This document shows, one piece after another, positions 46,201 to 58,758 of a stretch of DNA of 64,000 bases. A model generated the notes under the pieces. The model was not told where the DNA came from. It ran no database searches and was given only the letters and a program-made list of their open reading frames with translations. Position numbers and translations under genes: made by a program. The stretch spans positions 36,371,366-36,435,365 of the forward strand of contig NC_088777.1 in NCBI RefSeq assembly GCF_954871325.1. The letters are read 5' to 3'. Within the stretch, counting starts at the first letter, position 1, and every line of letters starts with the position of its first letter. The stretch is from Gordionus sp. m RMFG-2023 (taxonomy: Eukaryota > Nematomorpha > Gordioida > Chordodea > Parachordodidae).

Positions 46201-46879
46201 AATAAATTTTAAAAAATCTTTAAATTCAACACATAAAATGATTATTGAATTGAAAGGATCTAAAAATAAATATCAAAAATCACTAATTTTAAACATGGCT
46301 AATATATATTGTAAAAAATATAGGGCACAAAATGCAATTGTATTTGTTAGTGGCAGTATGTTATTTTTACCATCATTTTTTGAACGCGTTTTTTTTAAAT
46401 TTAAAAATTTGGTTTTACCAGAAATGTCCAGCATGTTTAGAATACCTATCTTATAAGTTGTAGATAATTTTATCGTTAACTTTTGAGTCATGTATAATTT
46501 ATATGAAAAATATATGGAACTGCATTAAGTTTTCATGGCAAAATTGTCTGAAATTCATAGGGTAGGTATTCCAAACTAGAAATACATTTCCATAAAATCA
46601 GATTTTAAACGCGCTCAAAAAATAATTGGAAGTTGAAAAAATAACATATTGCCGATATTATATATTAAAAAGGATTAAAAATGAAAACGTTAAAATCAAA
46701 AGACATGTTTTTAAAAAATAGGAAGTACATTTGTAGTTAATGAATAGAATAGGAGGGGAGGGGTTGCCATGTGTGTTAAGGGAACTAAATAAGGAAGTGT
46801 TTTCAAAGAAACACTTGTAATTCCTCTTTAAGATTTCAACTTGAGTTTTTATTTGAGAAAAAAGGACTCATTTTAGTCC
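43269..46879. other. A+T-rich non-coding stretch
   Basis: No supported gene. It contains a tandem duplication (45505-45606) and a G run (44556-44565). The frame at 46238-46456 (+) has no recognisable domain. Confidence 0.45.
45505..45606. repeat. 52-bp unit in tandem duplication
   Basis: TAAGTATAATTAAATCAACT and the following bases up to TTTCATACTGGACTA occur at 45505-45556 and again at 45557-45606, apparently without a single change. Recent local duplication in non-coding DNA. Confidence 0.95.
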
Positions 46880-47700
46880 TTATTAAATTTTCTTGCCCAA
46901 TTGATTAAAAGATTTTAGAAATTGACGATCGAGGTTCTCCAAAGCACTAAAGATTAATGAGTCCTATTTTTATGCATTTTTAAATTTCTTGGAGTTCCAA
47001 GAAGTCAGAATTTCTATTGGAGGGAAATGAGGTATCGCATGACACATCTCACTCAAGTCTTTGCCGCCTAGCCATTAAAAACATGTCATTGGAACGCTTA
47101 CCATCCTCATTAAAAGACCTAAAAGTTCCAAACTATTGGGGAAATCGGCGGAAATCAAAGATTTGACGATCAACCTATTTAGATTGTCATGCCACAAAAA
47201 GCGGCCGCTGACTTTAAGACAAGAGAAACAATGCCTAGAAAATGGATCAACTTGCTTATTGCAGGCAGCAAAAATATCACGGAATGAGGCAACCTAGCTT
47301 ATGGTCAATGGCAATTTAGAACTTATCGTTAATGAGTGACATCTGCTTTTCCATACTCGGGATTGCATCTAGTCATTCATGGCCGTTAGAATTTATTTTT
47401 GCGTTTCTAAGTAGTTGTAGGTTAGTTAGATCAGGAGACAAAGTTTTTCAAATGCACATTGAAGCATGGGAACTAGGAAGCTCTTTAAACTGGAAATGGG
47501 ATGGTCAGATTCTTAAGAACTAAAGTAAGCCAAGATAAATCTAGAATTGGATCGTTTAACGCGATAAAAAAGGAAATAGAGTCATTAAAAGATATCGGAG
47601 AAGAAAGGAAACAAGCATTTGTCATTAAATTAGGAGGGGGTGGGGTGAAAATCCAAGTCATCCCTGGTAAGCTGGCAAAAAGGCAAATGACCAATTAAAA
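46880..47700. other. G+C-richer block of unknown origin
   Basis: Some 800 bp with clearly higher G+C and mixed codon-like composition than anything around it. Translations are broken by stops in every frame, but some pieces look protein-like (for example SRIGSFNAIKKEIESLKDIG, then EERKQAFVIKLGGG, around 47535-47645 +). No domain is recognised. It could be a decayed coding sequence of a mobile element or of a retroposed host gene. Confidence 0.35.
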
Positions 47701-48382
47701 TCAGAAAACATTTGAACTAAAAGAGATTCAATGAATTGTTTAAACTTTTTAAATAAAAACAATTTATTATATCTTGTTTTATTGCATATAGGGTAGTAAT
47801 TAATTGCTAAATTTATTTTAAATGATTTTATATACTGAGTTACAAGTAAATAAACTCAGAGCTAAATAAAAATAAATATTATTGTAGTTTAATAACTAAA
47901 ATTATGAAGGCATAGCCCTCAATTTACTAAATCCCTTCGACACATATATATATACATGTTTACGAATTTTTTGATAGGATTTTGATATTAAACACAAAGT
48001 CCTCCCTCAGTTATCTATATTCCTGCGAGTCACCGCCAAATAGTCATAAGTATCGGTTTCATTTTTGAATCTCGAAATGGTTAGGCTATAATGTACTCTA
48101 GAGGTTATATATAGGCTAGGATTAGAATCAACTAATAAAATATTTGTTAATAGGAATTTTTAGTAGTATGAGATCAAAAATGAGGGGCCTATTTCATTAA
48201 TTGAAAGAATTTTTTAAACCATAATAAGCTACGAGTTTATAAAAAGAAATACATCCTCATATTTCAAGCCGATAAGAAGGAAAATTTTTTAAAATATAAT
48301 TTACCTTTATATTTCATAATTTAATTTTAAAATGATGAAATAAATAAAAAAATATGAGAATACTTTTTTTTTCAATAAATAT

Positions 48383-48836
48383 CAGAGCCTATTTTTATTT
48401 TTGATTTTACGGCCTGGCCCAAAGTTTTTAAAATTTAGTTATTATGAATAATTTTATCTCGAGTTTGCATGATTTAATCAATGGTTTTTTTTAAATAAAA
48501 ATCACGATTTCAATCAATTTTTTTTCTGTAATTTACCTACATGTTATAAAATATTTTTATTATATATAAAACTTAAAAAAATCGTGATTTAATTTGAAAA
48601 AATAAAACAAAAAATCCTAATTTTTACCAACCCTAATTTTATGAGCACTAATCGAATATAAAACGTTCCATTATATGATTTTTCAACTAATGATAAAATG
48701 TAAATTTATTTTTATAAATCGGCCCGAGCTTGCTCATTTTTTTTTAATTTATAAGTCTGGCTCAGATTTTTAAAATCATACTATCTTTACTTTTAAAATA
48801 ATACTATTTTTACTAAACTGGGCCTGCAGGTCTCTG
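48383..48836. mobile_element. 454-bp non-autonomous hAT of the CAGAGACCTGCAG family
   Basis: It starts CAGAGCCTATTTTTATT, with GGCCTGGCCCAAAG slightly inside, and ends GGGCCTGCAGGTCTCTG, the exact inverse of CAGAGACCTGCAGGCCC. The flanking octamers ATAAATAT and ATAAACGT agree at 6 of 8. The interior is A+T-rich and non-coding. Confidence 0.65.
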
Positions 48837-51800
48837 ATAAACGTATTAAATTCATTTTTTTAAATATTGATGTAGCGTATCTTTGATATCAGCAGATAAC
48901 CGTGTTGTCATCAGCTGTATGGGGTTTGGTTATCCTTAAAAGTTTTATCTATGCATTACTATATAAGATGTTGCTAGGGTTTAACATATTTAAAAGCCCG
49001 ATGTGAAGTGTGGATACTTTAATAAGATAATAAAAAAAATAAAAATATAATTGAATACTATTGGTGAAGATCAACGGTTCGGTTCTATCGGGCTTAACCT
49101 GGGACCTGACAGATTAACGGACTGATCTTTTTATTTTTTACGGTTTGGACCGGTAATTTTTAGTTAATTTTTATTTTACAATATGAATACCATAAGTTTG
49201 CAAAGAAGCATTTTACTTATAGTCCCAATAAACATGAATTAAATTAGGTAATTAAACGAAAATATATTTAAAATAACAAAAAAAATATAAAACCGGTCCT
49301 GGACCCCGAACCAAAGACCGACCGTAACATACACTAATTACTATTATTAAAAAAATATCCTAGGGTTCCTAGAAACTTTATGACTAATATAAAAGAAATC
49401 ATATATACAAAATAAGTATTAAAAAGAATAATGTCCTCGAAACCATCTAAGATAAGTCAGTTTTTTTGAAAAAATTGTCGACATTTAAAAAAATAGAATA
49501 TTTTCTTAAAATAGTCACATTTCCTTTAACTTACAATTAACGAAATAATTTCTTCTAATAAAAAAAAACTATTAAAGTCACTTCCAAACAATTCGTTTTT
49601 CAAAGTAGTTTTCTAAGCACGTTTTTGTTAATTTTTTTTTATTCTTATACAAAATAGGATAATAATATGCCGAATCAATTTTTTTTGCATAAAAATTTTT
49701 TTTTTTATCTCCTATCCTATCAAGCGACATCCTTCGAGAACACGACTTATTTTGGAAATGGCTTAAAAATAGAATAATTATACAAATTATTAAAACAAAT
49801 GTTATATTTAAAAAAAACCATTTAAAGAAGATGCCTATATTATTATTACTTATTCATAAAAACTTTTGACAAATTTTTTAAAATCAAATTTTTTATGACT
49901 AAAAATATTATTATTTATCCCAATTACAATAACTACCCCCACCCCTCCCTCTACCCGCATGTCCACACCCATTTTTTTAATGGGTTAGAGACAATGTCAA
50001 TCTTATAAAGAAATTCCCTGATCTATAAAGATTGCATAATTTAAAATTAGAATTTTAATATTTTATTATATGTATGTCATTCGTAAGGAAATATAAAATC
50101 GTTTTTATGAAACAAATCAAATGATAAGGGTATATGAATAAAGGTTTACTAAATCACATTGAATTGAGACATGGTTATTGCTCTAATTATATTCGACTAA
50201 AAACGTTAACCGAAATATTGAAGATATAACTCAACTTTGAAATTCATTCTTACCCCAAATCGTAACTGACCTCGACTGCTAGCTTGGCTAAATTATTTAT
50301 CCGACACCCTGAGATAGGTTTTTTGGACGATTATAAATTACAATGCACAATGTTGAATTTTAGGAAAATTAAGTAATTAATAGACAGAAAATATCTCAAT
50401 AATATCGAAAAAGCGGATAAAAAAATTATTTGTGATTCAATGTTAATATTGAATCATTGATTTTAAAAATATTATTTGTAATTATGTCTTTTAAATTGGA
50501 ATAGCCCGTTTACTCTAAGTATAAATTATTTTATTTGTGTATCTATGGTTTATTCTATTCATATATACATCCCCCCCCCCCCCCCATAATCTATTAATAA
50601 AAATCGGATCGACTTATATCGGTAATCCAGCTCTGAAACTTAGATCAATCTTTAACCACTTTATAGAAATAAATGGGGGAATGAAAGAATAATATGACAT
50701 TTTTAACGGAAGATGGTAAAATTCTGTGATGTAACCTTCCGTATAGTTTATAATATTGAGGGAAATTTATTTAACCCCACTTTATCTTTGTAAAATTTTT
50801 ATATTTTGTTGTTGAAATTTGAAATGTATTATCAGAGAAACTATTTTTCAATTACATATTTTTTTATGAACGATTTTCATTTATATCATTTTTAAATTCA
50901 AATACCATTTTATATTTACACCTCAAAAAGGAAGAAATTAAATTACAAAAATAAATAATTAAATAATATTTTATCTCAAAATAGTTCTTAAACTTTTGAT
51001 GAGGGGGGAGGAGTTTTTTTAAATAAAACATAAATATATAAACTATTTATATATCTCATATTACTAATACGCAACTTATTACTAGGAAAAGTTGAGGGAG
51101 TATATTACAATAATTTAATCAAACGTTATACTTTTAGATAACTTTTTTAAAAAATCTTTAACTCATTGCTTAGCCCATTCAAACTAATTTTAAATAATAA
51201 AAAAAATTCTGTAAATTATTATAATTTATTATTGTCTTTTTCGTTCAATTTTTCAAAAAAAAAGTAAGGTTAATGTAATAACAAGAAGTTAGGGTGAAAG
51301 TAAGATTAGAGAAGATCCATCCAACTCACTTTCCCAACTTATATGATTAATGATGGATAAATTCCCCAATAATCCAATCAGAATTTTGAAAAAATAAAAA
51401 TATCGATTTTTATAAATATTTTTATCTTATTAAAATACACGATATATTACTTAATAATAATAATACTACAGATTATTCATTATATAAGCAATCATTTTTA
51501 ATAAAAAACGGTTTTTTGTATAAAAGAAAATCTATTTTCTTTTTATATACAATATACATGTATTCAAGAGGGCCGGGGTCATGTCACTTAAAAAACATAA
51601 AAGAAAACATTACTTTATTTATGCTTTCCTTACTTATGATTATTTTTATTTGAAATTCCTAGAAAAGTTTTGACTTGTATAAAAAATACGGTCTTTCTCT
51701 TAGTAATTCTCACGAATTATTTTTTTACATAAACGATTACAAGGCAACTCCGTTGTCTCTTGCACTTGCTTCTTATATTATTTTATTTAACAAATTGTAA

Positions 51801-52718
51801 AACTTAAATTCTTTCTCTCTACATTATTTTATATATTTTCTACCTAAATTATCAAATTTATACTTAAAATTGAATTGAAAATGAGAGGGGGGAGGGTTAT
51901 CAAGGAAGATATTATTTTCCCAAACTAGGTAAACCGAAATTATACCCTCTTTTTTAAACCTAGATCGAATACGATTGATGAATAATTTTTAAAACATGAG
52001 ATGTCACGCGAAAAAATAATGATTCAAATTGTTTTAAAAATAAAATATATTTATTATTAGTGAATATATTGTAAGGCATTCTACTTGATTTAAATAAGTT
52101 GCGGTTTTTAGATATTGTCAACTCGCCAATATTAACAAATATCTCAATTCAACATTTAAAGACATGATTAATGAAAATAAATTCGATTAATATTCGATGT
52201 AAAAATCAATGGCTACTTGTTTAATAAATAGATTGTTTACAATGACAAAAAATCCTTCCATTTTGATTTTGAATAAGCTTATTTTTAATTTGTAACCAAT
52301 ATTTTAACTTAAAATTATTAAATTAAACCATTTGTATCAAATTTACCATATATTATAAATATATCGTAAAATAGGTGAAGCTAAAAAATGAAAAAATTTC
52401 TTAAAGGAGGCTTAAATAAAGGACTAATAAAAATAATATATAAACAGATCATATAAGATAAAATTGGGAGATAATAAGCTATATAAAGCCCTGAATCAAT
52501 AATAAAAAATGACCTATGTTCTGATGAATGTAAAAGTATTCTTTAGGATCGCCAGTGAGGATAATTTTACTTCCTATCTCCTCCAGGAATGACCTTTGCC
52601 AAAGTTTTCAATAGTTAATGGGATGTTAGGATAAAAAATTTAGAAAGATTACTTTATAGTAATTTATATCATATCAAAAAATCATTTGTATAAATATTAA
52701 TATCTTTAAAATTATAAC
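48837..52718. other. A+T-rich non-coding stretch
   Basis: No supported gene. Around 49070-49330 there are facing G+C-rich motifs (GGTTCGGTTCTATCGGGC on the left, GGTCCTGGACCCCGAACC on the right) that may be the ends of another small hAT-like element without detectable duplication. A run of 15 C lies at 50571-50585. Confidence 0.45.
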
Positions 52719-52984
52719 GAGGACTGTGCCGATTCACATATTTTTCACCGATCCGATATTGGTTCAAAACCGATCCGTTATATTGATTTTTTACCATCCC
52801 CCTTTGAACCAATATAATAAAAAATCCATATTTTCTATGCAAAAAATCGAATTATGCATTTAATTTTATTTTATTTTAATATTTTTATTTTTACAATTAA
52901 GACTATAATTTAAAAAAAGTAATATTATAATAGATAAAAAATAAATAAATGTATCCACTTTATTTTGAATAATAATAATGAAAG

Positions 52985-55455
52985 AATTTCAACCTGACCC
53001 CCTCAGATTTTTCTAAAATTTTTACTAGAGTTTGCATATATTATAACTAAGTAAACATTAAAATTTTAGCCTCCAATTTCAAACAGCAGCTGAGATATGG
53101 ACCTCTAGAGGTCGAAAAAATGGGACATTTCAGGCAAAATGTTCTCCAATTTCAAATAACTTAGATAATTGAGATAAAAGCAACATTTAAATTTCTTTAT
53201 ATAGCCTAATGGTAAACCTCTAAAGTTATACAATGTTAAATATTGTTAAAAAATTCTTAATGTCAAAAACCGGAAATGGCCACAAAATCAAATCTGTATT
53301 TTTTTTCTCTCAAATTTTTTTTATATATGGATTTAGAACTAAAAAATAAATGAGCAAAATTTTAAGTTAGGCCGAGCTCAGGTTTAGGAGATATGCCATT
53401 TTAATAATTAGTCAATTGTAAAAATTCATAATAAATCATTAATTGTTAATATTTAACCTAAAATCTTTTATATATTTAAATAACAGACCTTCGGGGGTAC
53501 CATTTGCATAGCCTGGCCCGGATTTTTTTTAGAAAATTTCTGTCCAGCCCAAGTTGGCTCGGCCCGGATTTTTTTAAATATATATTATATTTATTTTTAA
53601 TTTTTATAGATAATAAATGGAAAGTTAAAATATTGGGCCCATCTGGGGTATTTTTAAAAAATTTTTTAGGCCTGGCCCGAGTATATTTAAAAAAATTAAA
53701 ATGCGACACCATGTACCCGGGCTTAGGGCCTGGCCTGCAGGTCTTTTATTTAAATCCAAGATAAAATAAGGTGGGTGTGAGGGGTATTGTATGTAATATA
53801 TTTATTTCGTTCCTAAAATTCTCATAATTTAGATAAACATATACGTTGTAAAGACCTAAGAAATGTACTTCTTTAAATGATTAACTAGAATAAATCATAC
53901 GATAAAATTTGCATTATCTGACATAAAAAATTAAGAAATATGTTTTGAAAATTTTTTCAGAAGATAATTTTAATATTAATAATGAATGTGAAATCATTAA
54001 GCAATTGAAAAATAAATTTGAAACAACACATTTACAAAAAGAAAAAAAAATCAGATATTCACTGTTTTACCAAATTCTTAGATATTTTAGAAGTAAATCT
54101 TTTGTGATTTTATGCATAAAAATCTTTCTTGGAAATTACAAATTTTTTTAGATCTTTAAAAAATGTCCCTATCATCAAAGAATTTTTGCTTAGAATTTTG
54201 GGCAAATAAGTCTTCAAAAAATTTTCTTTTTTTTAACTGCAGAAAATTATAAAAGTAAAGGGTTTTCGGACCATTAGAATAAACTAGTTTAGGATCTTAT
54301 ATTAGCATATATAAAAGTGAGCTTTAATAAATTTAGAGATTTAAGATCAATTTTTTTTCTAAATTAAAATTGGTTTTCTTAAAATCAATTTATTTTTTCT
54401 GATGGTGTAGTAATCACTATATGAATAAAATTTATAATCTAAGCCATTGTGAACTTGAAGTTGGAATCTAAGCGGAATGGAATTTTTTCGTAATAGCCCA
54501 TGGTAAATATTACCAAAGGGTTAGCAGAAGAAGCTACCTTCAGCGTCCATGTGAGAACCAAATTATACCTTAGTTATTTTATTTTTTATAAAGCAAATAT
54601 CACTAGCACATGTAAAAGATGATGAATATGAGAAAATATTTTGTTCAAAAGGTCAAACCCATTCTCGGAATCAGAGGTTTCATGTTTTTATGCCACTTAA
54701 GGAAAATTAAATTAAACTTAAACTATTTTCACATTGTGAAAATTATTGAATCTAACAATGTATAAAAATTAAATTGTGTCTTTAATAAATTATAATCAAA
54801 AATTGATTTGTATTTTTTAGTTATTTTTTATGTGGAGAATTCAATTCATCAAATAAATTAACCAAAGTTCCCCCTCTCCACCCCCCCCCCCCCCAATCTA
54901 ATTTTCCCTCTATATCATGAATAACTAATATTTTAAATATTAAACATAAAATATTTGATAGCTTTTGACTTATATTACAATTATTGATTAATATCAAATA
55001 TTTATTTAGAATATTTGCAATAGACTAATGATTAAAATGCCATATCTCCTAAATTTGAGCTCAGTCCAACTTGGAAATTTGGTTATTTATTCATTAATTA
55101 ATCCTATATCTATACATAAAAAAATTTGAAAGAAAAAAATGCCGATTTGATTTTATGACCATTTCCGGTTTTTGACATTTAAAAATTTTAAAAATAATCA
55201 ATATTGTAAAACTTTAAAGTCTTAATTAGGCTATATAAAGAAATTTAAATGACGCATCTAGCTCTTATATCTAAATATTTAAAATTAAAAGAAGAGCATT
55301 TTGCCCAATATGCCCCATTTTTCTACATTTAGAGGCCCGTATGTCAACCGCTTTTTGGAGTTGGAGGCTAAAATTTAATTTCTTTCTTAGTTCTAATATA
55401 AACAAACTGAAAAATATGAGGAGGTCGGGTTGAGAATCGTGTTTGTTTGTCATGG
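52985..55455. repeat. Long inverted repeat pair, about 470-bp arms
   Basis: The left arm (about 52985-53455) and right arm (about 54965-55455) are inverse copies. Shared words are GGCTATATAAAGAAATTTAA, CCATTTCCGGTTTTTGACAT and CATATCTCCTAAA. The identity is moderate (perhaps 75-80% by eye, with indels). The spacer is about 1.5 kb. Either a fold-back element or two copies of one repeat in opposite orientation. Confidence 0.75.
53482..53747. mobile_element. 266-bp non-autonomous hAT with perfect 8-bp duplication
   Basis: The left part AACAGACCTTCGGGGGTACC is followed by GGCCCGG blocks; the right end GGCCTGCAGGTCTTTT is the inverse of the CAGAGACCTGCAG family end. ATTTAAAT flanks it on both sides (53474-53481 and 53748-53755). 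Subterminal CGGCCCGG and GGCCTGGCCC repeats confirm the family of 17905-19681. Open frames seen here on both strands are translations of these repeats, not genes. Confidence 0.85.
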
Positions 55456-55545
55456 AATTTTAATTCACCATATATATGTTGGGATGAATTATAAAATTGT
55501 AATATTTAATAAAGATTATAATATATTAGATTTTTTAAAATAAAT

Positions 55546-55727
55546 ATGAGAGCCTTAAGATTATCTGGCAATACTACGATGTGGACTATCTATATCCCTG
55601 CCATACTGAATACAGATTCAGATGGGACACTTGTTGCAGGAGGCGCTAAAAATTTACATGCAAGTTTTGACAAAGTTGGATATTTTTCATCATTAATTCT
55701 CCAATAGTTAAATGGATCCACAGGGCT
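55546..55727 (-). pseudogene. hAT transposase C-terminal domain relic
   Basis: Read leftwards: NYWRINDEKYPTLSKLACKF, then LAPPATSVPSESVFSMAGI, a stop, then LPDNLKAL. This is the hAT dimerisation signature (W-x-x-x-x-x-x-x-P-x-L-x-x-L-A, P-x-T-S-V-P-S-E-x-x-F-S-x-A-G, L-x-P-x-x-L). One or more stops lie in the middle. It corresponds to the last 60 residues of a protein normally about 600 long; the remaining coding region was not found inside the element. Confidence 0.8.
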
Positions 55728-56303
55728 ACAATAACAATATCAATGTTATTAGAGTATCTAAATAAACACAGATAAAATTAGCATTTTTAAAATAGTGGGT
55801 TTGATACAAAACTAACCTTTTTTTGGATTTGAAAAATAATCAGATACCACCCAAACAAATAGGTTAATCATAACCCAACCAAGCAATACTAGATAAAATA
55901 TGAAAAATATGTTATTATACCGTCTAGATATATTCTTTTAAATATTCCTTGATTTCTTTCAGTATGACAGGTCATCTAAATTACTATCGATTTCAATTAT
56001 TTTATTTGTTACACTAGTTTCTCTTTGATTTTCAATTCAAATAAATAAAATTTAGGGTGTTAAGCAATTCCATTTTTTTAAAAAAAGATTTAGAATCTTT
56101 CACTTTTTATAAAAATTAATAAAAAATCTTTTTAAATATTACAATAATCTAAAATAAACTACATTATATAGAACATAAAATAACTAAAAAAAGTAAAAGG
56201 ATCGGATCGGTTTTTTACAGGTATCGGCCCAAATACGATATTATTTGAAAACGCTAAATATCGGTGCAGATTCGATCTCATATTTAATATAGGCACAGCC
56301 TTA

Positions 56304-57286
56304 TTTATAACCAAAGAAAAATATTGAAAAATAATTTCTATATTTATTTTGCAATAAAATTTTTAACGCAAGTTGTCGCTAGACTCTTTTAAAATTCAAA
56401 ACATTTTTATAAAATCGGTTTTGATAGAACATTTTATTTGGTTGAACAGCATTAAAAATCTCTTGACAATAGTTAAAATCGGTAGTGCAATCATATTTAC
56501 TCCACAAGGGAAAAATGAAAAATTTTAAACAACAGTTTTACCATATATATTTCAATTATACCCCGACAATTTTTGGACTGTTTATAATCATTTTCTTCTT
56601 TATATATATAAATCTCAAATAACAACAATTTAAGTTGATATAATATTATTGAATTTAATAAATATTAATCGATTACGTTAATATATATTATAAATTGATT
56701 AAGTTAATATATTAATCTATTAGAGATTAATACATTACACGGTAGGATCATAGCCAAAGCCCGGCGGCGTGATGTAGCGGCTCACAAGGCTAAACATACT
56801 TTGAAAGTTTTTAAATGATAATAAATTAATGTAAATATTAAGTATTTGAAATGTTTTAAGATATGGAAATTTTAACTATTAGGACACATATTATTCGCCA
56901 TGCCTTATTTAACTTAAAATGCCCAACTATTTGCCTTTATTACAATATTGGTAAATAGAAATACTCTATATGCTCTATATGCAATGCTTCCCTTGCTTAT
57001 ATGAGCGCTTCACTGATATGAGATGATAATTAATAAAAACACTGAATAATTTAATTTCCATCCCAATAGACAACATTCACCAATGGACAATTTGCCCCTA
57101 ATATATCCATTTTTTTAAAGTCTACGTCATAAAATGCTAATCCAGGCATCTGAAGCCCAAAGAATTAATTTTTTAAAAAAAAATATTATAATTATTTCTC
57201 TTTTTTAATGACTAAATTATTTTTTTCATAATTTATCCCCCCCCCCCTCTTTTTATAATATATTTTGTATTTTATCTAATGCTGTA
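56304..57286. other. A+T-rich non-coding stretch
   Basis: No supported gene. A short G+C-rich patch at about 56755-56795 (AGCCCGGCGGCGTGATGTAG) has an A-box-like sequence, but no B box follows. Confidence 0.5.
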
Positions 57287-58758
57287 AATAAGGTCAATAA
57301 GGTAACGCCGTTATCTTTTTTGATGAAAAGGAACGCCATTCATTATCTTCTTCAAGAGGTAACGCGTTTCTTTTTTTTTGAGCAACGGTAAAGCAAAACT
57401 TTATTCTTTACTTTAATTTTTTTCTTAAAAAATATAGAAAAAACATATTTTATTATATTATAAAATTATTTTATTTTTTAAGTTTTATAAATAATTTAAG
57501 CCAGTTTTTAAGTCAGATTAACCATCAAATTCCTTCATTTTTATTTTAGATTTTCGTTGTTAATATTCAGTCAAGATTGTTAATCTAATTAATATTGAAT
57601 CAAACAAGATATGTGAATTTAAAATCTTTTTCTCTTATATTATAATTTATTTTATAAAGAATATTATGTCAAATTGTACATATTTCTACTAAGAAGATGA
57701 TTTAACCAGCCCTACCCCAATATGAAACATTTTTTACAAGATTAAAAAAATTAAGTGTACAAAGTCTACATTTTGTAAAATTGTGTCCTCCCAACTCAAA
57801 TATTTCTCCAATTGTGGAATAAACATGGGCAGTCTCGAAACTGTACAGCCATTTTTAAGGAAAAATGGGAAGATATCTGATTAAACCAGTTATAACAAGA
57901 TGGAACTCTTTTTATAACTTCGTAAATTAATATATTAAAGAGAATGTAAATCCGAATTGCCCAGATTTTCAGATAATAACAAGTCTTTCTTAGATATATT
58001 ATATGGTTAGTATTAATTAAAAAATATGATATATATATATATAATTTTAAATGTGATATTTTAGAACATTTGGAATATCTCACTCCCAATTATATTGTAA
58101 GCCAATGCAATCCTGCAAGACATAGATAAAAGGTATACAGTTGAAATATTGTTTACAATATTTTGATGATATTTATTTTTAATAGATTCGAACACATCTA
58201 TAAAGAAGAATATATACTATCAGCAATAATTCACCCGCTATTTAAATTAGATTAGCCCTAGAAAATTATAGATCAACGAAGGTAGAAAGCTTGAACCTAT
58301 TTTTAATTTGAGAAAATAGTTTGACAAAGAAAAAGCAGACTTTGATTTAAAAAACAACACACACCAGATTATTTTCCGAAAAGATAAAAATATTTTGATG
58401 AGTATCTGGAAGATTCTTTTGAAGATGATCTATTAAGCTCTTTTCAAAATAAGGATTATTCTTTAATTTTTAATAAATTCCCCCAATTAATATTTTTATA
58501 TATTAAATATAATACAGCCATCCTCTACGCCAGTTAAACGTGTATTTAGCACGGCGAAAGATGTGTTGAGCACTCTCTTGTTTATCTGATCAAAATTTTG
58601 AAAATCAAAATCTCATCTTATAATATATTATTTTTGTATAATTTTAGTATTTTTGTATATAATTTTCAATTTTTCAACGAATAACGCGCGTTCCTTTTTT
58701 CACAAGGTAACTAGCAACTGTAACGCGTTCCTTTTTTAAAGTAACGTTTACAGCACTA
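57287..58758 (+). mobile_element. 1.47-kb hAT element with 8-bp duplication
   Basis: The ends TAATGCTGTAAATAAGG and CGTTTACAGCACTA (complement TAGTGCTGTAAACG) form the inverted repeat; ATTTTATC (57279-57286) and ATTTTATT (58759-58766) are the duplication, 7 of 8. Both flanks have repeated GTAACGC / GCGTTCC motifs. A transposase remnant lies at 58391-58600 (+). This is a third hAT family, distinct from the CAGAGACC and GGACTGTGCC ones. Confidence 0.75.
58391..58600 (+). pseudogene. hAT transposase remnant
   Basis: The frame from 58391 reads YFDEYLEDSFEDDLLSSFQN; the hAT signature QPSSTPVKRVFSTAKDVLST follows in a different frame from 58515, so at least one frameshift separates them. After it the sequence decays with stops. 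The P-x-S-S-x-P-x-x-R-x-F-S-T-A motif supports the hAT dimerisation domain. Confidence 0.7.

Larger units (their letters stand above)
52719..56303 (-). mobile_element. 3.6-kb hAT element with internal inverted repeats
   Basis: The ends GAGGACTGTGCC (left) and GGCACAGCCTTA (right) are inverse at 9 of 12 positions, followed on both sides by CCGATCCG-type subterminal motifs. The flanking octamers ATTATAAC and TTTATAAC match at 7 of 8. On the minus strand a hAT C-terminal domain remains (55546-55727). Inside lies a pair of long inverted arms (about 52985-53455 and 54965-55455) and a 266-bp hAT of a second family (53482-53747). So this is a composite: an outer hAT, further insertions or a fold-back element within it, and little of the original gene left. 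Confidence 0.65.

Noticed and set aside
46238-46491. Frames of 72 codons on both strands over the same DNA.
   Set aside because: They mirror each other, have no domain and no splice context.
53504-53764. Frames of 78 and 86 codons on opposite strands rich in Gly, Pro, Leu and Arg.
   Set aside because: They overlap each other and coincide with the G+C-rich ends of a hAT miniature element; no domain.
56745-56800. A G+C-rich patch with an A-box-like sequence, considered as a SINE head or tRNA.
   Set aside because: No B box follows at tRNA spacing and no tail is visible.
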